A stretch of DNA of 64,000 nucleotides from Cherax quadricarinatus (GCF_038502225.1 NC_091293.1:11424205-11488204), one strand, 5' to 3'. Shown: positions 1 to 12,868, numbered from the stretch's first letter. Translations and numbers: made by a program. Notes: generated from the letters alone by a model not told the origin.

Positions 1-165
1 TGGTCACAGAGGTGCCTGTGCTAACTTTCCTATGGTGTAGAAATATACCTAGTTGGATGAATCTTATTGTGGCTAGCTGGTCTAGTGGCTAACGCGACGG
101 GCTGGAGTTTTGAGACTCTATGACCGCGGGTTCAATCCCGGCCGGGGGTATGGTTTACCTCCTCA
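1..165 (+). mobile_element. tRNA-derived SINE
   Basis: A tRNA-like body lies at about 70-150. The A-box region reads GCTGGTCTAGTGGCTAACG, and a B-box match GGGTTCAATCCCG lies at 128-140, so this resembles a pol III promoter. Bases 1-105 reappear almost unchanged at about 30397-30500, which shows the unit is a dispersed repeat rather than a single tRNA gene. The window edge cuts the element, so its 5' end is unknown. Confidence 0.65.
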
Positions 166-352
166 TCTTTGGGACCAACTGTCCCCAGGCCTAGCCACAA
201 GCTAGGCCTCTCTGGTCTGCCATCCCCGCCCCAAGGGGGCAAATGGGAATGACAGTCTTATGAGCTAAAGGCTCGGGCTTAGGCACCTACCCTACCCTAG
301 AAGGGTTAGGCATGGTATCTGAAGGACGGCTGGAAATATCTGCAATTCAGAG
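166..352. other. short unassigned stretch with a small hairpin
   Basis: No coding potential is visible. A hairpin with 8-bp arms (AGGCCTAG / CTAGGCCT) lies near 187-209. It may be the tail of the preceding SINE; I see nothing else. Confidence 0.4.
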
Positions 353-600
353 TCATCTATACTGAGATGTCCGCACACTTCTGAAAAGACAGTGAGTGAA
401 TGAATGACTGTGACAATGTTTCCTCTTTTCCGGATCAGCCTGTCCTGGAAGTGGGAAGTACGGTGCCTGCACTCTGAAGGACGGCTGGAGGTACGGTGTA
501 GTGTTTAACTGTAGTGTAGGCGCGCCTCTGACAAGACTGATGGAGTGAATGATGGTGAAGGTGTTTCTTCTTTCTCGGGTCGCCCTTCCTCGGAGGGAGG
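353..600 (+). mobile_element. two degenerate copies of an RTE-like LINE 3' end
   Basis: The stretch around 445-600 (CTGCACTCTGAAGGACGG, TTTAACTGTAGTGTAGG, TGGAGTGAATGATGGTGAA) matches, in opposite orientation, the 3' untranslated end of the RTE-like LINE at 56906-57110. The stretch 353-445 is a weaker second copy of the same end (GACAGTGAGTGAATGAATGA, then TTTCCTCTTTTCCGG). No protein-coding part of the LINE is present. Confidence 0.6.
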
Positions 601-652
601 GGGGAAGGGGGGAGGGGGAGGGAGGGAAGGAGGGGGAAGGGGGGGGAGGAAC
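585..652 (+). repeat. G-rich purine tract
   Basis: A low-complexity run of G with scattered A (GGGGGAAGGGGGGAGG and similar). Several runs of three or more G could in principle fold as a G-quadruplex. Confidence 0.7.
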
Positions 653-746
653 GGCTGGTGTGTTACAAAAATCTAAAGGTTTAGCCACTACATATTATCG
701 GGAGAATGATAATGAAGGAGTCGTCACCTGAGGAGGTTTAAGAGGG

Positions 747-1082
747 ACGTAAGTTCCTCCGTCTTGTAGTAACATGTTCAGTTGTCCAGTATGATCTATC
801 TTGTCCATAGTTACTGTCGTATTTATTTTGTCTCGTAAGTTGAAGTCTAGAATCTTCCCTTAATTCATGGTATAACTTAAATCTGTGCTGACACACTGAG
901 CGGCGCCTCTGAGCAAAGTTCACACCTCTACAACACAATTGTCCTCAAAGATTTAAGTTATACACTGAATTAAACAAAGATCCTGGACTTCAACTTACGA
1001 ATCAAAGTAAATATGACAGTAACTATGGACAAGGTAGAGTATAGTGGACAGATGAACATGTAATTAGAAGAGCAACTTACGT
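747..1082. repeat. large imperfect inverted repeat, ~135-bp arms
   Basis: The left arm (about 747-883) and the right arm (about 949-1082) are imperfect reverse complements, separated by about 65 bp. Matching blocks include CCATAGTTACTGTC against GACAGTAACTATGG, CGTAAGTTGAAGTC against GACTTCAACTTACG, and TATAACTTAAATCT against AGATTTAAGTTATA. The outer ends are ACGTAAGTT and AACTTACGT. No ORF lies inside, so this resembles a fold-back or MITE-type element. Confidence 0.75.
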
Positions 1083-1435
1083 GTCTCTTAAACACAAAAA
1101 ACAACTTGCCCGCCTGGAGGGTGTTCCTGGGCTCAACACCCTCACGGCCCGGTCCATGACCAGGCCTCGTGGTGGATCAGGGCCTGATCAACCAGGCTGT
1201 TACTGCTGGCCTTATGCAAACCGACGTACGAACCACAGGCCGGCTGGTCGGCTTATGACTTTAGGTGCCTATCCAGTGCCTTCTTGAAGAGAGCCAGGGG
1301 TCTATTGGTAATCCCCCTTATGTATGCTGGAAGGCAACTGAACAGTCTTGGGTCCCTGACACTTACTGTGTTGTCTCTCCCTGCATCACGGGGCCCCTGC
1401 TTTTCAATCGGAGGATGTTGCATCATCAACATCCT
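1083..1435 (-). mobile_element. 3' remnant of a CR1-like LINE (family of 27063-29877)
   Basis: On the minus strand this reads like the last ~350 bp of the LINE at 27063-29877: the block with GATGTTGCATCATC, then CAGGGGCCC-type sequence, and finally the block containing CTGATCAACCAGGCTGTTA. Only the C-terminal coding tail and 3' end are present and the frame is damaged. It is a 5'-truncated, decayed insertion. Confidence 0.75.
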
Positions 1436-1658
1436 AAACCTGGATAATATTGTAAATGATCGAGTTAATACACACTAACCATCAACATTTACATTGTCAT
1501 TAATACATAAATAATCCTTGAGAAGGTCAGCGCTGTCAGTTAATTCACAGCTCGTCCACCATGACAACACCAGCGTCATAATGTGAGCCACGCTCCGTAC
1601 ACCCAGTTACAGTGCGTAATGTTAAGCTTCAGCACTTGATGTGTAGCCTCCTGGGATA
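1436..1658. other. unique spacer before the satellite block
   Basis: AT-rich sequence followed by a mixed stretch. I see no gene, RNA or repeat. Confidence 0.5.
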
Positions 1659-4600
1659 GTGTGTTGGCTAGCAGCGCTCAGGTGTGTTGGCTAGCAGCGC
1701 TCAGGTGTGTTGGCTAGCAGCGCTCAGGTGTGTTGGCTAGCAGCGCTCAGGTGTGTTGGCTAGCAGCTCTCAGGTGTGTTGACTAGCAGAGCTCAGGGGT
1801 GTTGGCTAGTAGCGCTCAGGTGTGTTGACTAGCAGCGCTCAGGTGTGTTGACTAGCAGCGCTCAGGTGTGTTGGCTAACAGCTATCAGGTGTGTTGGCTA
1901 ACAGCTATCAGGTGTGTTGGCTAGCAGCTCTCAGGTGTGTTGGCTAGTAGCGCTCAGGTGTGTTGGCTAGCAGCGCTCAGGTGTGTTGACTAGCAGCGCT
2001 CAGGTGTGTTGACTAGCAGCGCTCAGGTGTGTTGGCTAACAGCTATCAGGTGTGTTGGCTAACAGCTATCAGGTGTGTTGGCTAGCAGCTCTCAGGTGTG
2101 TTGGCTAGTAGCGCTCAGGTGTGTTGGCTAGCAGCGCTCAGGTGTGTTGGCTAGCAGCGCTCAGGTGTGTTGGCTAACAGCTATCAGGTGTGTTGGCTAG
2201 CAGCGCTCAGGTGTGTTGGCTAGCAGCGCTCAGGTGTGTTGGCTAACAGCTATCAGGTGTGTTGGCTAGCAGCGCTCAGGTGTGTTGACTAGCAGCGCTC
2301 AGGTGTGTTGGCTAACAGCTATCAGGTGTGTTGGCTAGCAGCTCTCAGGTGTGTTGGCTAGTAGCGCTCAGGTGTGTTGGCTAGCAGCGCTCAGGTGTGT
2401 TGGCTAGCAGCGCTCAGGTGTGTTGGCTAACAGCTATCAGGTGTGTTGGCTAGCAGCTCTCAGGTGTGTTGGCTAGTAGCGCTCAGGTGTGTTGGCTAGC
2501 AGCGCTCAGATGTGTTGGCTAACAGCTATCAGGTGTGTTGGCTAGCAGCTCTCAGGTGTGTTGGCTAGTAGCGCTCAGGTGTGTTGGCTAGCAGCGCTCA
2601 GGTGTGTTGGCTAGCAGCGCTCAGGTGTGTTGGCTAGCAGCGCTCAGGTGTGTTGGCTAGCAGCACTCAGGTGTGTTGGCTAGCAGCGCTCAGGTGTGTT
2701 GGCTAGCAGCGCTCAGGTGTGTTGGCTAACAGCTATCAGGTGTGTTGGCTAGCAGCTCTCAGGTGTGTTGGCTAGCAGCGCTCAGGTGTGTTGGCTAGCA
2801 GCGCTCAGGTGTGTTGGCTAACAGCTATCAGGTGTGTTGGCTAGCAGCTCTCAGGTGTGTTGGCTAGTAGCGCTCAGGTGTGTTGGCTAGCAGCGCTCAG
2901 GTGTGTTGGCTAGCAGCGCTCAGGTGTGTTGGCTAGCAGCGCTCAGGTGTGTTGGCTAGCAGCGCTCAGGTGTGTTGGCTAGCAGCGCTCAGGTGTGTTG
3001 GCTAGCAGCGCTCAGGTGTGTTGGCTAGCAGCGCTCAGGTGTGTTGGCTAGCAGCTCTCAGGTGTGTTGACTAGCAGAGCTCAGGGGTGTTGGCTAGTAG
3101 CGCTCAGGTGTGTTGACTAGCAGCGCTCAGATGTGTTGACTAGCAGCGCTCAGGTGTGTTGGCTAACAGCTATCAGGTGTGTTGGCTAACAGCTATCAGG
3201 TGTGTTGGCTAGCAGCTCTCAGGTGTGTTGGCTAGTAGCGCTCAGGTGTGTTGGCTAGCAGCGCTCAGGTGTGTTGACTAGCAGCGCTCAGGTGTGTTGA
3301 CTAGCAGCGCTCAGGTGTGTTGGCTAACAGCTATCAGGTGTGTTGGCTAACAGCTATCAGGTGTGTTGGCTAGCAGCTCTCAGGTGTGTTGGCTAGTAGC
3401 GCTCAGGTGTGTTGGCTAGCAGCGCTCAGGTGTGTTGGCTAGCAGCGCTCAGGTGTGTTGGCTAACAGCTATCAGGTGTGTTGGCTAGCAGCGCTCAGGT
3501 GTGTTGGCTAGCAGCGCTCAGGTGTGTTGGCTAACAGCTATCAGGTGTGTTGGCTAGCAGCGCTCAGGTGTGTTGACTAGCAGCGCTCAGGTGTGTTGGC
3601 TAACAGCTATCAGGTGTGTTGGCTAGCAGCTCTCAGGTGTGTTGGCTAGTAGCGCTCAGGTGTGTTGGCTAGCAGCGCTCAGGTGTGTTGGCTAGCAGCG
3701 CTCAGGTGTGTTGGCTAACAGCTATCAGGTGTGTTGGCTAGCAGCTCTCAGGTGTGTTGGCTAGTAGCGCTCAGGTGTGTTGGCTAGCAGCGCTCAGGTG
3801 TGTTGGCTAACAGCTATCAGGTGTGTTGGCTAGCAGCTCTCAGGTGTGTTGGCTAGTAGCGCTCAGGTGTGTTGGCTAGCAGCGCTCAGGTGTGTTGGCT
3901 AGCAGCGCTCAGGTGTGTTGGCTAGCAGCGCTCAGGTGTGTTGGCTAGCAGCACTCAGGTGTGTTGGCTAGCAGCGCTCAGGTGTGTTGGCTAGCAGCGC
4001 TCAGGTGTGTTGGCTAACAGCTATCAGGTGTGTTGGCTAGCAGCTCTCAGGTGTGTTGGCTAGCAGCGCTCAGGTGTGTTGGCTAGCAGCGCTCAGGTGT
4101 GTTGGCTAACAGCTATCAGGTGTGTTGGCTAGCAGCTCTCAGGTGTGTTGGCTAGTAGCGCTCAGGTGTGTTGGCTAGCAGCGCTCAGGTGTGTTGGCTA
4201 GCAGCGCTCAGGTGTGTTGGCTAGCAGCGCTCAGGTGTGTTGGCTAGCAGCGCTCAGGTGTGTTGGCTAGCAGCGCTCAGGTGTGTTGGCTAGCAGCGCT
4301 CAGGTGTGTTGGCTAACAGCTATCAGGTGTGTTGGCTAGCAGCTCTCAGGTGTGTTGGCTAGTAGCGCTCAGGTGTGTTGGCTAGCAGCGCTCAGGTGTG
4401 TTGGCTAGCAGCGCTCAGGTGTGTTGGCTAGCAGCGCTCAGGTGTGTTGGCTAACAGCTATCAGGTGTGTTGGCTAGCAGCTCTCAGGTGTTGTGGCTAG
4501 TAGCGCTCAGGTGTGTTGGCTAGCACCGCTCAGGTGTGTTGGCTAGCAGCGCTCAGGTGTGTTGGCTAGCAGCGCTCAGGTGTGTTGGCTAGCAGCACTC

Positions 4601-7600
4601 AGGTGTGTTGGCTAGCAGCGCTCAGGTGTGTTGGCTAGCAGCGCTCAGGTGTGTTGGCTAGCAGCGCTCAGGTGTGTTGGCTAGCAGCGCTCAGGTGTGT
4701 TGGCTAGCAGCGCTCAGGTGTGTTGGCTAACAGCTATCAGGTGTGTTGGCTAGCAGCTCTCAGGTGTGTTGGCTAGTAGCGCTCAGGTGTGTTGGCTAGC
4801 AGCGCTCAGGTGTGTTGGCTAGCAGCGCTCAGGTGTGTTGGCTAGCAGCGCTCAGGTGTGTTGGCTAGCAGCACTCAGGTGTGTTGGCTAGCAGCGCTCA
4901 GGTGTGTTGGCTAGCAGCGCTCAGGTGTGTTGACTAGCAGCGCTCAGGTGTGTTGGCTAGCAGCTCTCAGGTGTGTTGGCTAGCAGCTCTCAGGTGTGTT
5001 GGCTAGCAGCACTCAGGTGTGTTGGCTAGCAGCGCTCAGGTGTGTTGGCTAGCAGCGCTCAGGTGTGTTGGCTAGCAGCGCTCAGGTGTGTTGACTAGCA
5101 GCGCTCAGGTGTGTTGGCTAGCAGCGCTCAGGTGTGTTGGCTAGCAGCGCTCAGGTGTGTTGGCTAGCAGCGCTCAGGTGTGTTGACTAGCAGCGCTCAG
5201 GTGTGTTGGCTAGCAGCGCTCAGGTGTGTTGGCTAGCAGTGCTCAGGTGTGTTGGCTAGCAGCGCTCAGGTGTGTTGGCTAGCAGCTCTCAGGTGTGTTG
5301 GCTAGCAGCGCTCAGGTGTGTTGGCTAGCAGCGCTCAGGTGTGTTGGCTAGCAGCGCTCAGGTGTGTTGACTAGCAGCGCTCAGGTGTGTTGGCTAGCAG
5401 CGCTCAGGTGTGTTGGCTAGCAGCGCTCAGGTGTGTTGGCTAGCAGCGCTCAGGTGTGTTGGCTAGCAGCGCTCAGGTGTGTTGGCTAGCAGCGCTCAGG
5501 TGTGTTGACTAGCAGCGCTCAGGTGTGTTTGCTAGCAGCTGTCAGGTGTGTTGGCTAGCAGCGCTCAGGTGTGTTGGCTAGCAGCGCTCAGGTGTGTTGG
5601 CTAGCAGCGCTCAGGTGTGTTGGCTAGCAGCGCTCAGGTGTGTTGGCTAGCAGTGCTCAGGTGTGTTGGTTAGCAGCGCTCAGGTGTGTTGGCTAGCAGC
5701 TCTCAGGTGTGTTGGCTAGCAGCTCTCAGGTGCGTTGGCTAGCAGCTCTCAGGTGTGTTGACTAGCAGAGCTCAGGTGCGTTGGCTAGTAGCGCTCAGGT
5801 GTGTTGGCTAACAGCTATCAGGTGTGTTGGCTAGCAGCTCTCAGGTGTGTTGGCTAGTAGCGCTCAGGTGTTTTGGCTAGTACCGCTCAGGTGTATTGCT
5901 AGCAGCTCTCAGGTGTGTTGGCTAGCAGCTCTCAGGTGTGTTGGCTAGCAGCGCTCAGGTGCGTTTGCTAGCAGCTCTCATGTGTGTTGACTAGCAGAGC
6001 TCAGGTGTGTTGGCTAGCAGCGCTCAGGTGTGTTGGTTAGCAGCGCTCAGGTGTGTTGGCTAGGAGCTCTCGGGTGTGTTGGCTAGCAGCGCTCAGGTGC
6101 GTTGGCTAGCAGCGCTCAGGTGCGTTGGCTAGCAGCTCTCAGGTGTGTTGGCTAGCAGCTCTCAGGTGTGTTGGCTAGCAGGGCTCAGGTGTGTTGGCTT
6201 GGAGCTCTCAGGTGTGTTGGCTAGCAGCTCTCAGGTGTGTTGACTAGCAGAGCTCAGGTGCGTTGGCTAGTAGCGCTCAGGTGTGTTGGCGAACAGCTAT
6301 CAGGTGTGTTGGCTAGCAGCTCTCAGGTGTGTTGGCTAGTAGCGCTCAGGTGTTTTGGCTAGTACCGCTCAGGTGTATTGCTAGCAGCTCTCAGGTGTGT
6401 TGGCTAGCAGCTCTCAGGTGTGTTGGCTAGCAGCTCTCAGGTGCGTTGGCTAGCAGCTCTCAGGTGTGTTGACTAGCAGAGCTCAGGTGCGTTGGCTAGT
6501 AGCGCTCAGGTGTGTTGGCTAGCAGCGCTCAGATGTGCTGCTAGCAGCGCTCAGGTGTGTTGGCTAGCAGCGCTCAAGTGTGTTGGCTAGCAGCGCTCAG
6601 ATGTGTTGCTAGCAGCGCTCAGGTGTGTTGGCTAACAGCGCTCAGGTGTGTTGGCTAGCAGCTCTCAGGTGTGTTGGCTAGCAGCTCTCAGGTGTGTTGG
6701 CTAGCAGCTCTCAGGTGTGTTGGCTAGCAGCTCTCAGGTGTGTTGGCTAGCAGCGCTCAGGTGCGTTTGCTAGCAGCTCTCATGTGTGTTGACTAGCAGC
6801 GCTCAGGTGTGTTGGCTAGCAGCGCTCAGGTGTGTTGGTTAGTAGCGCTCAGGTGTGTTGGCTAGGAGCTCTCGGGTGTGTTGGCTAGCAGCGCTCAGGT
6901 GCGTTGGCTAGCAGCGCTCAGGTGCGTTGGCTAGCAGCTCTCAGGTGTGTTGGCTAGCAGCTCTCAGGTGTGTTGGCTAGCAGCGCTCAGGTGTGTTGGC
7001 TTGGAGCTCTCAGGTGTGTTGGCTAGCAGCTCTCAGGTGTGTTGGCTAGCAGCGCTCAGGTGTTTTGGCTAGCAGCGCTCAGATGCGTTGTCTAGCAGCG
7101 CTCAGGTGTGTTGGCTAACAGCTATCAGGTGTGTTGGCTAGCAGCTCTCAGGTGTGTTGGCTAGTAGCGCTCAGGTGTGTTGGCTAGCAGCGCTCAGGTG
7201 TGTTGGCTAGCAGCGCTCAGGTGTGTTGGCTAGCAGCGCTCAGGTGTGTTGGCTAGCAGCGCTCAGGTGTGTTGGCTAGCAGCGCTCAGGTGTGTTGGCT
7301 AGCAGCGCTCAGGTGTGTTGGCTAGCAGCGCTCAGGTGTGTTGGCTAGCAGCTCTCAGGTGTGTTGACTAGCAGAGCTCAGGGGTGTTGGCTAGTAGCGC
7401 TCAGGTGTGTTGACTAGCAGCGCTCAGATGTGTTGACTAGCAGCGCTCAGGTGTGTTGGCTAACAGCTATCAGGTGTGTTGGCTAACAGCTATCAGGTGT
7501 GTTGGCTAGCAGCTCTCAGGTGTGTTGGCTAGTAGCGCTCAGGTGTGTTGGCTAGCAGCGCTCAGGTGTGTTGACTAGCAGCGCTCAGGTGTGTTGACTA

Positions 7601-10600
7601 GCAGCGCTCAGGTGTGTTGGCTAACAGCTATCAGGTGTGTTGGCTAACAGCTATCAGGTGTGTTGGCTAGCAGCTCTCAGGTGTGTTGGCTAGTAGCGCT
7701 CAGGTGTGTTGGCTAGCAGCGCTCAGGTGTGTTGGCTAGCAGCGCTCAGGTGTGTTGGCTAACAGCTATCAGGTGTGTTGGCTAGCAGCGCTCAGGTGTG
7801 TTGGCTAGCAGCGCTCAGGTGTGTTGGCTAACAGCTATCAGGTGTGTTGGCTAGCAGCGCTCAGGTGTGTTGACTAGCAGCGCTCAGGTGTGTTGGCTAA
7901 CAGCTATCAGGTGTGTTGGCTAGCAGCTCTCAGGTGTGTTGGCTAGTAGCGCTCAGGTGTGTTGGCTAGCAGCGCTCAGGTGTGTTGGCTAGCAGCGCTC
8001 AGGTGTGTTGGCTAACAGCTATCAGGTGTGTTGGCTAGCAGCTCTCAGGTGTGTTGGCTAGTAGCGCTCAGGTGTGTTGGCTAGCAGCGCTCAGGTGTGT
8101 TGGCTAACAGCTATCAGGTGTGTTGGCTAGCAGCTCTCAGGTGTGTTGGCTAGTAGCGCTCAGGTGTGTTGGCTAGCAGCGCTCAGGTGTGTTGGCTAGC
8201 AGCGCTCAGGTGTGTTGGCTAGCAGCGCTCAGGTGTGTTGGCTAGCAGCACTCAGGTGTGTTGGCTAGCAGCGCTCAGGTGTGTTGGCTAGCAGCGCTCA
8301 GGTGTGTTGGCTAACAGCTATCAGGTGTGTTGGCTAGCAGCTCTCAGGTGTGTTGGCTAGCGGCGCTCAGGTGTGTTGGCTAGCAGCGCTCAGGTGTGTT
8401 GGCTAACAGCTATCAGGTGTGTTGGCTAGCAGCTCTCAGGTGTGTTGGCTAGTAGCGCTCAGGTGTGTTGGCTAGCAGCGCTCACGTGTGTTGGCTAGCA
8501 GCGCTCAGGTGTGTTGGCTAGCAGCGCTCAGGTGTGTTGGCTAGCAGCGCTCAGGTGTGTTGGCTAGCAGCGCTCAGGTGTGTTGGCTAGCAGCGCTCAG
8601 GTGTGTTGGCTAGCAGCGCTCAGGTGTGTTGGCTAACAGCTATCAGGTGTGTTGGCTAGCAGCTCTCAGGTGTGTTGGCTAGTAGCGCTCAGGTGTGTTG
8701 GCTAGCAGCGCTCAGGTGTGTTGGCTAGCAGCGCTCAGGTGTGTTGGCTAGCAGCGCTCAGGTGTGTTGGCTAACAGCTATCAGGTGTGTTGGCTAGCAG
8801 CTCTCAGGTGTGTTGGCTAGTAGCGCTCAGGTGTGTTGGCTAGCACCGCTCAGGTGTGTTGGCTAGCAGCGCTCAGGTGTGTTGGCTAGCAGCGCTCAGG
8901 TGTGTTGGCTAGCAGCACTCAGGTGTGTTGGCTAGCAGCGCTCAGGTGTGTTGGCTAGCAGCGCTCAGGTGTGTTGGCTAGCAGCGCTCAGGTGTGTTGG
9001 CTAGCAGCGCTCAGGTGTGTTGGCTAGCAGCGCTCAGGTGTGTTGGCTAACAGCTATCAGGTGTGTTGGCTAGCAGCTCTCAGGTGTGTTGGCTAGTAGC
9101 GCTCAGGTGTGTTGGCTAGCAGCGCTCAGGTGTGTTGGCTAGCAGCGCTCAGGTGTGTTGGCTAGCAGCGCTCAGGTGTGTTGGCTAGCAGCACTCAGGT
9201 GTGTTGGCTAGCAGCGCTCAGGTGTGTTGGCTAGCAGCGCTCAGGTGTGTTGACTAGCAGCGCTCAGGTGTGTTGGCTAGCAGCTCTCAGGTGTGTTGGC
9301 TAGCAGCTCTCAGGTGTGTTGGCTAGCAGCACTCAGGTGTGTTGGCTAGCAGCGCTCAGGTGTGTTGGCTAGCAGCGCTCAGGTGTGTTGGCTAGCAGCG
9401 CTCAGGTGTGTTGACTAGCAGCGCTCAGGTGTGTTGGCTAGCAGCGCTCAGGTGTGTTGGCTAGCAGCGCTCAGGTGTGTTGGCTAGCAGCGCTCAGGTG
9501 TGTTGACTAGCAGCGCTCAGGTGTGTTGGCTAGCAGCGCTCAGGTGTGTTGGCTAGCAGTGCTCAGGTGTGTTGGCTAGCAGCGCTCAGGTGTGTTGGCT
9601 AGCAGCTCTCAGGTGTGTTGGCTAGCAGCGCTCAGGTGTGTTGGCTAGCAGCGCTCAGGTGTGTTGGCTAGCAGCGCTCAGGTGTGTTGACTAGCAGCGC
9701 TCAGGTGTGTTGGCTAGCAGCGCTCAGGTGTGTTGGCTAGCAACGCTCAGGTGTGTTGGCTAGCAGCGCTCAGGTGTGTTGGCTAGCAGCGCTCAGGTGT
9801 GTTGGCTAGCAGCGCTCAGGTGTGTTGACTAGCAGCGCTCAGGTGTGTTGGCTAGCAGCTCTCAGGTGTGTTGGCTAGCAGCGCTCAGGTGTGTTGGCTA
9901 GCAGCGCTCAAGTGTGTTGGCTAGCAGCGCTCAGGTGTGTTGGCTAGCAGCGCTCAGGTGTGTTGGCTAGCAGTGCTCAGGTGTGTTGGTTAGCAGCGCT
10001 CAGGTGTGTTGGCTAGCAGCTCTCAGGTGTGTTGGCTAGCAGCTCTCAGGTGCGTTGGCTTGCAGCTCTCAGGTGTGTTGACTAGCAGAGCTCAGGTGCG
10101 TTGGCTAGTAGCGCTCAGGTGTGTTGGCTAACAGCTATCAGGTGTGTTGGCTAGCAGCTCTCAGGTGTGTTGGCTAGTAGCGCTCAGGTGTTTTGGCTAG
10201 TACCGCTCAGGTGTATTGCTAGCAGCTCTCAGGTGTGTTGGCTAGCAGCTCTCAGGTGTGTTGGCTAGCAGCGCTCAGGTGCGTTTGCTAGCAGCTCTCA
10301 TGTGTGTTGACTAGCAGAGCTCAGGTGTGTTGGCTAGCAGCGCTCAGGTGTGTTGGTTAGCAGCGCTCAGGTGTGTTGGCTAGGAGCTCTCGGGTGTGTT
10401 GGCTAGCAGCGCTCAGGTGCGTTGGCTAGCAGCGCTCAGGTGCGTTGGCTAGCAGCTCTCAGGTGTGTTGGCTAGCAGCTCTCAGGTGTGTTGGCTAGCA
10501 GCGCTCAGGTGTGTTGGCTTGGAGCTCTCAGGTGTGTTGGCTAGCAGCTCTCAGGTGTGTTGACTAGCAGAGCTCAGGTGCGTTGGCTAGTAGCGCTCAG

Positions 10601-12868
10601 GTGTGTTGGCTAACAGCTATCAGGTGTGTTGGCTAGCAGCTCTCAGGTGTGTTGGCTAGTAGCGCTCAGGTGTTTTGGCTAGTACCGCTCAGGTGTATTG
10701 CTAGCAGCTCTCAGGTGTGTTGGCTAGCAGCTCTCAGGTGTGTTGGCTAGCAGCTCTCAGGTGCGTTGGCTAGCAGCTCTCAGGTGTGTTGACTAGCAGA
10801 GCTCAGGTGCGTTGGCTAGTAGCGCTCAGGTGTGTTGGCTAGCAGCGCTCAGATGTGCTGCTAGCAGCGCTCAGGTGTGTTGGCTAGCAGCGCTCAAGTG
10901 TGTTGGCTAGCAGCGCTCAGATGTGTTGCTAGCAGCGCTCAGGTGTGTTGGCTAACAGCGCTCAGGTGTGTTGGCTAGCAGCTCTCAGGTGTGTTGGCTA
11001 GCAGCTCTCAGGTGTGTTGGCTAGCAGCTCTCAGGTGTGTTGGCTAGCAGCTCTCAGGTGTGTTGGCTAGCAGCGCTCAGGTGCGTTTGCTAGCAGCTCT
11101 CATGTGTGTTGACTAGCAGAGCTCAGGTGTGTTGGCTAGCAGCGCTCAGGTGTGTTGGTTAGCAGCGCTCAGGTGTGTTGGCTAGGAGCTCTCGGGTGTG
11201 TTGGCTAGCAGCGCTCAGGTGCGTTGGCTAGCAGCGCTCAGGTGCGTTGGCTAGCAGCTCTCAGGTGTGTTGGCTAGCAGCTCTCAGGTGTGTTGGCTAG
11301 CAGCGCTCAGGTGTGTTGGCTTGGAGCTCTCAGGTGTGTTGGCTAGCAGCTCTCAGGTGTGTTGGCTAGCAGCGCTCAGGTGTTTTGGCTAGCAGCGCTC
11401 AGATGCGTTGTCTAGCAGCGCTCAGGTGTGTTGGCTAGCAGCGCTCATGTGTGTTGGCTAGCAGCTCTCAGGTGTGTTGGCTAGGAGCTCTCAGGTGTGT
11501 TGACTAGCAGAGCTCAGGTGTGTTGGCTAGCAGCGCTCAGGTGTGTTGGCTAGCAGCGCTCAGGTGTGTTGGCTAGCAGCTCTCAGGTGTGTTGGCTAGC
11601 AGCTCTCAGGTATGTTGGCTAGCAGTGCTCAGGTGTGTTGGCTAGCAGCGCTCAGGTGTGTTGGCTAGCAGAGCTCACGTGTGTTGGCTAGCAGCGCTCA
11701 GGTGTGTTGGCTAGCAGCGCTCAGGTGTGTTGGCTAGCAGCGCTCAAGTGTGTTGGCTAGCAGCGCTCAGATGTGCTGTTAGCAGCGCTCAGGTGTATTG
11801 CTAGCAGCGCTCAAGTGTGTTGGCTAGCAGCGCTCGGATGTGTTGCTAGCAGCGCTCAGGTGTGTTGGGTAGCAGCGCTCAGGTGTGTTGGCTAGCAGCT
11901 CTCAGGTGTGTTGGCTAGCAGCTCTCAGGTGTATTGGCTAGCAGCGCTCAGGTGCGTTGGCTAGCAGCTCTCATGTGTGTTGACTAGCAGCTCTCAGGTG
12001 TGTTGACTAGCAGTGCTCAGGTGTGTTGGCTAGCAGCGCTCAGGTGTGTTGGCTAGCAGCGCTCAGGTGTGTTGGCTAGCAGTGCTCAGGTGTGTTGACT
12101 AGCAGTGCTCAGGTTTGTTGACTAGCAGTGCTCAGGTGTGTTGGCTAGCAGCGCTCAGGTGTGTTGGCTAGCAGCGCTCAGGTGTGTTGGCTAGGAGCTC
12201 TCGGGTGTGTTGGCTAGCAGCGCTCAGGTGTGTTGGCTAGCAGCGCTCATGTGTGTTGGCTAGCAGCTCTCAGGTGTGTTGGCTAGCAGCGCTCAGGTGC
12301 GTTGGCTAGCAGCTCTCAAGTGTGTTGACTAGCAAAGCTCAGGTGTGTTGGCTAGCAGCGCTCAGGTGTGTTGGCTAGCAGTGCTCAGGTGTGTTGGCTA
12401 GGAGCTCTCGGGTGTGTTGGCTAGCAGCGCTCAGGTGCGTTGGCTAGCAGCACTCAGGTGTGTTGGCTAGCAGCACTCAGGTGTGTTGGCTAGCAGCACT
12501 CAGGTGTGTTGGCTAGCAGCTCTCAGGTGTGTTGGCTAGCAGCTCTCAGGTGTGTTGGCTAGGAGCTCTCGGGTGTGTTGGCTAGCAGCGCTCAGGTGCG
12601 TTGGCTAGCAGCACTCAGGTGCGTTGGCTAGCAGCACTCAGGTGTGTTGGCTAGCAGCTCTCAGGTGTGTTGGCTAGCAGCTCTCAGGTGTGTTGACTAG
12701 CAGCTCTCAGGTGTGTTGGCTAGCAGCTCTCAGGTGTCTTGACTAGCAGCGCTCAGGTGTGTTGACTAGCAGAGCTCATGTGTGTTGACTAGCAGCGCTC
12801 AGGTGTGTTGACTAGCAGCGCTCAGGTGTGTTGACTAGCTGCTCTCAGGTGTGGTGCTAGCCACTCTG
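1659..12868. repeat. 23-bp minisatellite, ~490 units, with higher-order structure
   Basis: Tandem 23-bp units have the core GTGTTGGCTAGCAGC followed by GCTCAGGT. Recurrent variants are CTAACAGCTATC, CTAGCAGCTCTC, CTAGTAGCGCTC and GACTAGCAGAGCTC. Variant order is itself repeated. The block around CAGGGGTG recurs at 1794, 3082 and 7379 (offsets 1,288 and 4,297 bp). The stretch from about 2.8 to 7.1 kb recurs at about 7.1-11.43 kb, with a 4,320-bp offset over most of its length and only a few differences. The array ends in decayed units near 12830-12868. Any open frame here is a by-product of the repeats. Confidence 0.97.

Noticed and set aside
70..150. Functional tRNA gene
   Set aside because: The A and B boxes are recognisable, but no clean acceptor stem or anticodon stem was found, and the sequence is shared with dispersed copies that have extra flanks, so a SINE is more likely.
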